Positions 60,244 to 64,000 of a stretch of 64,000 nucleotides of DNA are shown in pieces. Below the pieces are notes generated by a model. The model was not told the origin of the DNA. It worked only from the letters and a program-made list of their open reading frames with translations, and ran no database searches. Numbering within the stretch: the stretch's first letter is position 1; each line of letters starts with the position of its first letter. Position numbers and translations under genes: made by a program. The stretch comes from Capnocytophaga periodontitidis (GTDB lineage Bacteria > Bacteroidota > Bacteroidia > Flavobacteriales > Flavobacteriaceae), in the NCBI RefSeq assembly GCF_016126015.1, contig NZ_JAEFDB010000012.1, forward strand, positions 1-64,000, given 5' to 3'.

Positions 60244-61164
60244 ATGACGACAAGAGAACTACTACACGATGCTTTAGCTTTGACAGAACATAGTTTTGCC
60301 AACGAAAATCCCAGATACATCAAAAAACAAAAGAACAAGATACTCTTCCACACCTTGTTAAACATCCCATTTGCTAAAAAATGGTTCAGTTTGATACAAT
60401 CAGAAGAGTATAAATGGGTGCTTTCACACCGTCCTCGTATTTATTTTAAGCCTTTTAGGGTGTATATGTCTACCAAATGGGGCAAGAAAGAACGAACTAA
60501 AGCCTTGCTAAGTTGTTATGCTTTTATCAAGCAACAGCCTTTTTTGACGCGTGTTATCCAAGAAGAAAAGCCTATCAAATTGGCTGAGTTCACAATGAAA
60601 TACAACGGCGAAAAGGGACAAATATACCTCGGATACAATGAACGTTTCCGCAAAGAAGGGGAATTAGTGGTCTCGTTGCATTGTGATAGTTATCAGGAGG
60701 CCATTTGTGAAGCTTCTTTTGTGATTGACAAGGAAAATGAGGGATGGGTATGTCGTATAGGCTGTGTACAAGGTAACAAAAGTGCCGAAACTGAGAATGC
60801 TATCAAAGAACTACAAAAACAAATGTATGCTCTTCGTCCTAAAGCCTTGATGATATTTATCATTCAGGAACTTAGCAGGCAATTAGGTTGCTCTGTTTTG
60901 TATGGGGTAGGCAGTAAGATACAGGCACATAACAAAAAGCACTTTATCCATATAGAATGCTTGCACAAACTCAGTTTTAGTTATGACACATTGTGGAAAG
61001 AAGCCGATGGTACTCCCGATAAAGATGGGTGGTTCAAGCTTCCTATTGAAATGCACCGCAAACCAATGGAAGAAATCAAATCGAGCAAGAGGTCGCTCTA
61101 CCGCTATAGGTATGAGATGTTAGACAAAATTGCAACAGAAATAAAAGAGACAATTAACAAATAA
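60244..61164 (+). CDS. DUF535 (VirK/YbjX) family protein
   Basis: A 306-residue soluble protein with the family features I recall: an early KNKILFHTLLNIPFAKKWFS segment, FKPFRVYMSTKWGKKERTKALLSCYAF (in two parts), RKEGELVVSLHCDSYQEAIC, and a late segment with the paired Tyr/Arg motif SKRSLYRYRYEML. VirK-type proteins are linked to virulence and outer-membrane or peptide resistance in enteric bacteria, but the biochemical role is unknown. It is 20 nt behind the peroxidase gene and 5 nt before bshB1. Confidence 0.8.
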   Translation: MTTRELLHDALALTEHSFANENPRYIKKQKNKILFHTLLNIPFAKKWFSLIQSEEYKWVLSHRPRIYFKPFRVYMSTKWGKKERTKALLSCYAFIKQQPFLTRVIQEEKPIKLAEFTMKYNGEKGQIYLGYNERFRKEGELVVSLHCDSYQEAICEASFVIDKENEGWVCRIGCVQGNKSAETENAIKELQKQMYALRPKALMIFIIQELSRQLGCSVLYGVGSKIQAHNKKHFIHIECLHKLSFSYDTLWKEADGTPDKDGWFKLPIEMHRKPMEEIKSSKRSLYRYRYEMLDKIATEIKETINK

Positions 61165-61168
61165 CAAG

Positions 61169-61885
61169 ATGAAATTAGATATATTAGCTTTTGGGGCACA
61201 CCCCGATGATGTAGAATTAGGGGCAGCAGGTACCATTGCCAAAGAGATTAGCTTAGGCAGAAGTGTAGGCATTATCGACCTAACACAAGGGGAATTGGGC
61301 ACACGTGGCAGTGCTGAAATACGCCACCAAGAGGCAACCAAAGCTAAAGAGCTATTAGGGGTAACCATACGCGAGAATTTGAAGTTCCGTGATGGTTTTT
61401 TCATAAATAACGAAGCTCACCAAATGGAGATTATTAAAAAAATACGTCAATATCTGCCCGAGATAGTGCTTTGCAATGCTATAGACGACCGTCATATCGA
61501 CCACGGCAAAGGTAGCAAACTCGTGAGTGATGCTTGTTTTCTCAGCGGTTTGCGGCGCATCGAAACTACTCTCGACGGTATAGCACAAACGGCTTGGCGT
61601 CCTAAAGTAGTGTATCACTACATTCAGTGGAAGAATATAGTCCCTGATTTTGTGGTAGATATCACAGGTTTTATGGAAACCAAAGTGAATGCTGTGTTGG
61701 CGTACAGCTCTCAGTTTTATGACAGCAATAGCAATGAGCCCACTACTCCAATTTCTGACAAGAACTTTTTAGATAGCGTTACTTACAGAGCACGCGATTT
61801 GGGTAGGCTAATTGGTACAGATTTTGCGGAAGGTTTTACGTGTGAGAGAGTTCCCGCCGTGGAATCTCTTTTTAATCTTAAATAA
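61169..61885 (+). CDS. bshB1: Bacillithiol biosynthesis deacetylase
   Basis: A 238-residue LmbE/PIG-L family zinc hydrolase with the metal motif FGAHPDDVELG near the N terminus and the second site in DDRHIDHGKGSKLVSDACFLSG. It removes acetyl from GlcNAc-malate in bacillithiol synthesis. Length and motifs fit BshB1. The other bsh genes are not in this window. Placed directly behind the DUF535 gene with 4 nt between. Confidence 0.92.
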   Translation: MKLDILAFGAHPDDVELGAAGTIAKEISLGRSVGIIDLTQGELGTRGSAEIRHQEATKAKELLGVTIRENLKFRDGFFINNEAHQMEIIKKIRQYLPEIVLCNAIDDRHIDHGKGSKLVSDACFLSGLRRIETTLDGIAQTAWRPKVVYHYIQWKNIVPDFVVDITGFMETKVNAVLAYSSQFYDSNSNEPTTPISDKNFLDSVTYRARDLGRLIGTDFAEGFTCERVPAVESLFNLK

Positions 61886-61892
61886 CTAAAAA

Positions 61893-62084
61893 ATGAAATT
61901 AATATTATTAACTATTGGTATATTACTGCTATGTGTGGCAGGTATGGCAATTAAGATTTGGGGCAAGAAAGGCGGTAAGTTTGCCGGTACTTGTGCAAGC
62001 CAAAATCCACATTTAAACCCTGAAGGGGAACCTTGCAGTTTCTGCGGTCGCTTACCCGACGAACAAGAGTGCAGAAATAAATAA
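61893..62084 (+). CDS. Small single-helix membrane protein with Cys pairs
   Basis: A 63-residue protein with an N-terminal membrane helix (LILLTIGILLLCVAGMAI) and a short tail with four cysteines (CASQNP, CSFCGRLPDEQEC). This fits the many small membrane or secreted proteins of Bacteroidota that carry a metal-type Cys cluster. It overlaps the sigma factor start by one base (TAATG), so the two genes are coupled and it may act on the sigma factor pathway; no evidence beyond position. Confidence 0.7.
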   Translation: MKLILLTIGILLLCVAGMAIKIWGKKGGKFAGTCASQNPHLNPEGEPCSFCGRLPDEQECRNK

Positions 62085-62635
62085 TGGCAGAGGCACTTGC
62101 TGAAAATATAGTCGCTGCAAAAGCAGGTAAACAACGAGCTTTTAGTTGGTTGTTAGACGAGTTTTGGACTGATGTGTACAACTTTCAGCTCAAGCGTGTG
62201 AATGATGAAGTTGAAGCAGAGGATATTAGCATACAAACATTTGCTAAAGCATTCGATAAGCTTCATACTTACGACGAGCGATACTCTTTCCGCACTTGGT
62301 TAATTGCTATTTCTAAAAATATTCACATAGATAACCTGAGAAAGCAAAATGAGTCGCTATTGCACTTAGACCGAGAGGAAAAGCAATCTAAAACGCTGAT
62401 AGATGAGACCCCCATCATAGAGGATAGCCTCATTATGGAACAGCAGTTCGACTACTTGTTAAAAAGTATAAAACAACTAAAAGAACCTTACCGAACGGCA
62501 ATACAACTGCGCTATCTGCACGAAAAAAGTTATAAAGAGATTGCCGAAGAGATGCAATCACCGATGAGCAGTGTGAAGATTACTCTGCTAAGAGCTAAGA
62601 AAATGCTAGCAGAGATATTAAAGAAAAACAGATGA
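62084..62635 (+). CDS. ECF-type RNA polymerase sigma factor
   Basis: A 183-residue protein with sigma-70 region 2 (YNFQLKRVNDEVEAEDISIQTFAKAFDKLHTY, described in parts; FRTWLIAISKNIHIDNLRK) and region 4 (LKEPYRTAIQLRYLHEKSY, KEIAEEMQSPMSSVKITLLRAKK). Spacing and length fit an ECF factor. The usual anti-sigma gene does not follow; a terminator comes right after. Regulated genes unknown. Confidence 0.92.
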   Translation: MAEALAENIVAAKAGKQRAFSWLLDEFWTDVYNFQLKRVNDEVEAEDISIQTFAKAFDKLHTYDERYSFRTWLIAISKNIHIDNLRKQNESLLHLDREEKQSKTLIDETPIIEDSLIMEQQFDYLLKSIKQLKEPYRTAIQLRYLHEKSYKEIAEEMQSPMSSVKITLLRAKKMLAEILKKNR

Positions 62636-62663
62636 AGCCTCAAAAGATTTCATCTGTTTTTTT
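62625..62663 (+). terminator. Terminator after the sigma factor gene
   Basis: AAACAGATGAA (62627-62637) and TTCATCTGTTT (62649-62659) form an 11-bp stem around 11 nt, followed by T run. The stop of the sigma factor lies inside the stem. Confidence 0.85.
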
Positions 62664-62667
62664 ATGT

Positions 62668-64000
62668 TTATAACGCTACATTTTTGCGGTGAACATCTAT
62701 TACTTCAGAGATTCCGTTTTCGTCGAAAAGGTTGAGGAGCTCGTCAACCCCTTCTTCTAATTTTAAATCCATTTCTTCTGGATAAATAGGCAAAATACAA
62801 TAGAAATTGATAATCGTACCATCTTTAGTGTGTAACTTTAAGAAGTCCTGTGGAGCTGATAAGTAAGGGGGCATCAGCAGGATACAACCGAAATCGGTAT
62901 TGGCAATAGGTTCAGCATCGGGGCCGTTGGGGATAGTGTGTCCTTCAGCCATCCACGTTTTGTACTGATGCGGGAAACGCGCTATCATCTTCAGGAAGTA
63001 CACAGGCCAATAGTTATCATCGTCTTTAAAAGCTTCATCGCTGATAGGCCAATCGGCAGGAAGGTAGACCATTAGCTCAGCGTGGCTGTAGTCGTTAGGG
63101 TCATCTAAGCCTTCGGGCAAGTACATAGGGTAATCGCTCATACCGGTAGTAAAGAGTACATTGTAAGGCGTTTCGGGGGTAGGTTTGATCCAATGTACAT
63201 CTATATGCACATATTCTGAGACGATTTCGTGGAATACGCTGTCTATTTTGCCGATATATTTTTCAAAATGGTCGCAAATTTCGTCCATATACACACAAGT
63301 GCGGTCAGGCAATACAAAATCGCTTCTGTCTTTTTCGGAATAGTTATAAACGTTAGAGCCTCCTTCTGAGACATAATCGGGAGTAGGAGCGAAAATATTA
63401 GGCAAATCATCTTCTTCGTTATAATCAATAGCATCGATGAGCGAGTGCATTTCGTTATCGTAATACACGATTCCTTTTTCAATATCGTCAGTAAGAAATT
63501 CGAGCCAATCTTCCATAGAGTCGTAGTGTAAATCCATAAATGAATCTTCGATAGAATCGAGTACTAAGTCTATTTCGCCTATTTGTCCAACAACACCTTC
63601 TTTATCGGGATCGAGGTCGATGAACATAAAGCGTGCTCCATTGGAGAGGAATGGAATCCATTTAGGGTTATAAAATTGGTTTTTTAACACTTCATCCCAA
63701 CACATATCAATGGCTTCTTCTTTATCAAAGTGAAGGGATTGCCAATTAGGAACGCTTTGCAATTGTTCTAACCAATGTTGCTGCGTGCGTTTGATTTCTT
63801 CTAAGGGTATAAAGCGCAAACCATCAAGGAAGAAGACATCGTTTTCACCTTCTTTTTGTCCGTTGAAAGTTTGGTATAATTGTTTTACCTCTGCAGGGAG
63901 GGCAATGCCCATTTCAGCTTCAAATTCAGTTATTTGTGACTCGGACACCCCTTTGTTAAGGCTTGCGATAAGAGGAGTAGCTTGATCGAGGATAACGTCT
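62668..64000 (-). CDS. SMI1/KNR4-like protein fused to a suppressor-of-fused-like domain, 5' end outside the window
   Basis: The frame is open to the window edge; GTG at 63948 is an internal codon because the upstream residues (ATPLIASLNKG) continue the family pattern. The visible part is about 444 residues. The first 180 form a SMI1/KNR4 (SUKH) domain (SESQITEFEAEMGIALPAEVKQLYQTFNGQ, WIPFLSNGARFMFIDLDPD, each family-typical), and the last 180 resemble suppressor-of-fused-like domains (YNVLFTTGMSDYPM, AELMVYLPADWPI). SUKH proteins often serve as immunity proteins, but this one has no toxin gene in view. Confidence 0.75.
   Translation of the reverse strand, partial: DVILDQATPLIASLNKGVSESQITEFEAEMGIALPAEVKQLYQTFNGQKEGENDVFFLDGLRFIPLEEIKRTQQHWLEQLQSVPNWQSLHFDKEEAIDMCWDEVLKNQFYNPKWIPFLSNGARFMFIDLDPDKEGVVGQIGEIDLVLDSIEDSFMDLHYDSMEDWLEFLTDDIEKGIVYYDNEMHSLIDAIDYNEEDDLPNIFAPTPDYVSEGGSNVYNYSEKDRSDFVLPDRTCVYMDEICDHFEKYIGKIDSVFHEIVSEYVHIDVHWIKPTPETPYNVLFTTGMSDYPMYLPEGLDDPNDYSHAELMVYLPADWPISDEAFKDDDNYWPVYFLKMIARFPHQYKTWMAEGHTIPNGPDAEPIANTDFGCILLMPPYLSAPQDFLKLHTKDGTIINFYCILPIYPEEMDLKLEEGVDELLNLFDENGISEVIDVHRKNVAL

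Noticed and set aside
63949-64000. GTG at 63948 as the real start of the last gene
   Set aside because: The upstream codons stay open and continue the family pattern (ATPLIASLNKG), so the gene runs beyond the window.
1-64000. tRNA, rRNA or insertion sequences
   Set aside because: No cloverleaf, rRNA stretch, transposase or terminal inverted repeat was recognised in any gap; a short or divergent element could still have been missed by eye.

Overview
The window looks like a chromosome segment of a low-GC flavobacterium, most likely Capnocytophaga or a close relative. The evidence is a type IX secretion (T9SS) sorting domain, SusC/SusD pairs, Bacteroidota promoters (TTTG, about 19 nt, TAnnTTTG), lipoproteins with short lipoboxes, a Bacillus-type succinate dehydrogenase/fumarate reductase operon and a bacillithiol gene. 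Genus is an inference from gene content. I saw no rRNA, tRNA, CRISPR array or insertion sequence.

Layout. (1) 1-11.7 kb, minus strand: a polymorphic-toxin (Rhs) locus. A small T9SS-sorted protein precedes a 2133-residue secreted SpvB/FG-GAP/Rhs protein with a variable toxin tip and an overlapping immunity gene. Behind it lie a frameshifted second immunity gene, a start-less orphan Rhs end with a different (type 23-like) tip, and an array of at least four small lipoproteins that look like its immunity proteins. The spacers of that array still encode the last ten or so residues of a toxin. (2) 11.8-27.1 kb, minus strand: a fructan (levan-type) utilisation locus with SusC, SusD, a DUF4960 surface protein, two GH32 enzymes, an MFS sugar importer, a fructokinase and a hybrid two-component sensor with a periplasmic sugar-binding domain. 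Content closely matches the Bacteroides thetaiotaomicron BT1754-BT1763 locus. Polymer is cut at the surface, imported by SusCD, reduced to fructose in the periplasm, imported and phosphorylated, while the sensor reads periplasmic sugar. (3) 27.4-29.3 kb, plus: a PCMD-type lipoprotein and an outer-membrane barrel protein. (4) 29.3-40.4 kb, plus: copper response (HMA-AraC regulator, CopA), DAHP synthase/chorismate mutase, Dyp peroxidase, a ParE-type toxin-antitoxin pair joined to an outer-membrane receptor, and an AddA-like helicase-nuclease. (5) 40.4-45.7 kb: a decayed GNAT toxin-antitoxin pair, then on the minus strand a second polymorphic toxin, a MORN-repeat lipoprotein ending in an AHH nuclease, with an Imm11-like immunity protein and an OmpA-like protein. 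(6) 45.9-52.5 kb: WYL regulator, ATPase, Ycf48-like lipoprotein, MoxR ATPase, a four-helix-bundle gene remnant and a GH109-like lipoprotein. (7) 52.6-64 kb: bioF-like gene, sdhCAB, glutathione peroxidase, bshB1, ECF sigma factor and several proteins of unknown function; the last gene (SMI1/KNR4-like) runs off the right edge.

The most unusual content is the two toxin-immunity loci. The first preserves a readable record of past tip exchange: a 530-bp ungapped repeat able to swap tips, an immunity gene broken in an A8 tract, and toxin-tail relics between immunity genes. The second places a predicted nuclease at the end of a MORN stalk on a lipoprotein, an architecture I do not recognise as a described delivery system. 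A third theme is a hairpin repeat family scattered through the fructan locus, one copy of which appears to have been translated into the sensor kinase.
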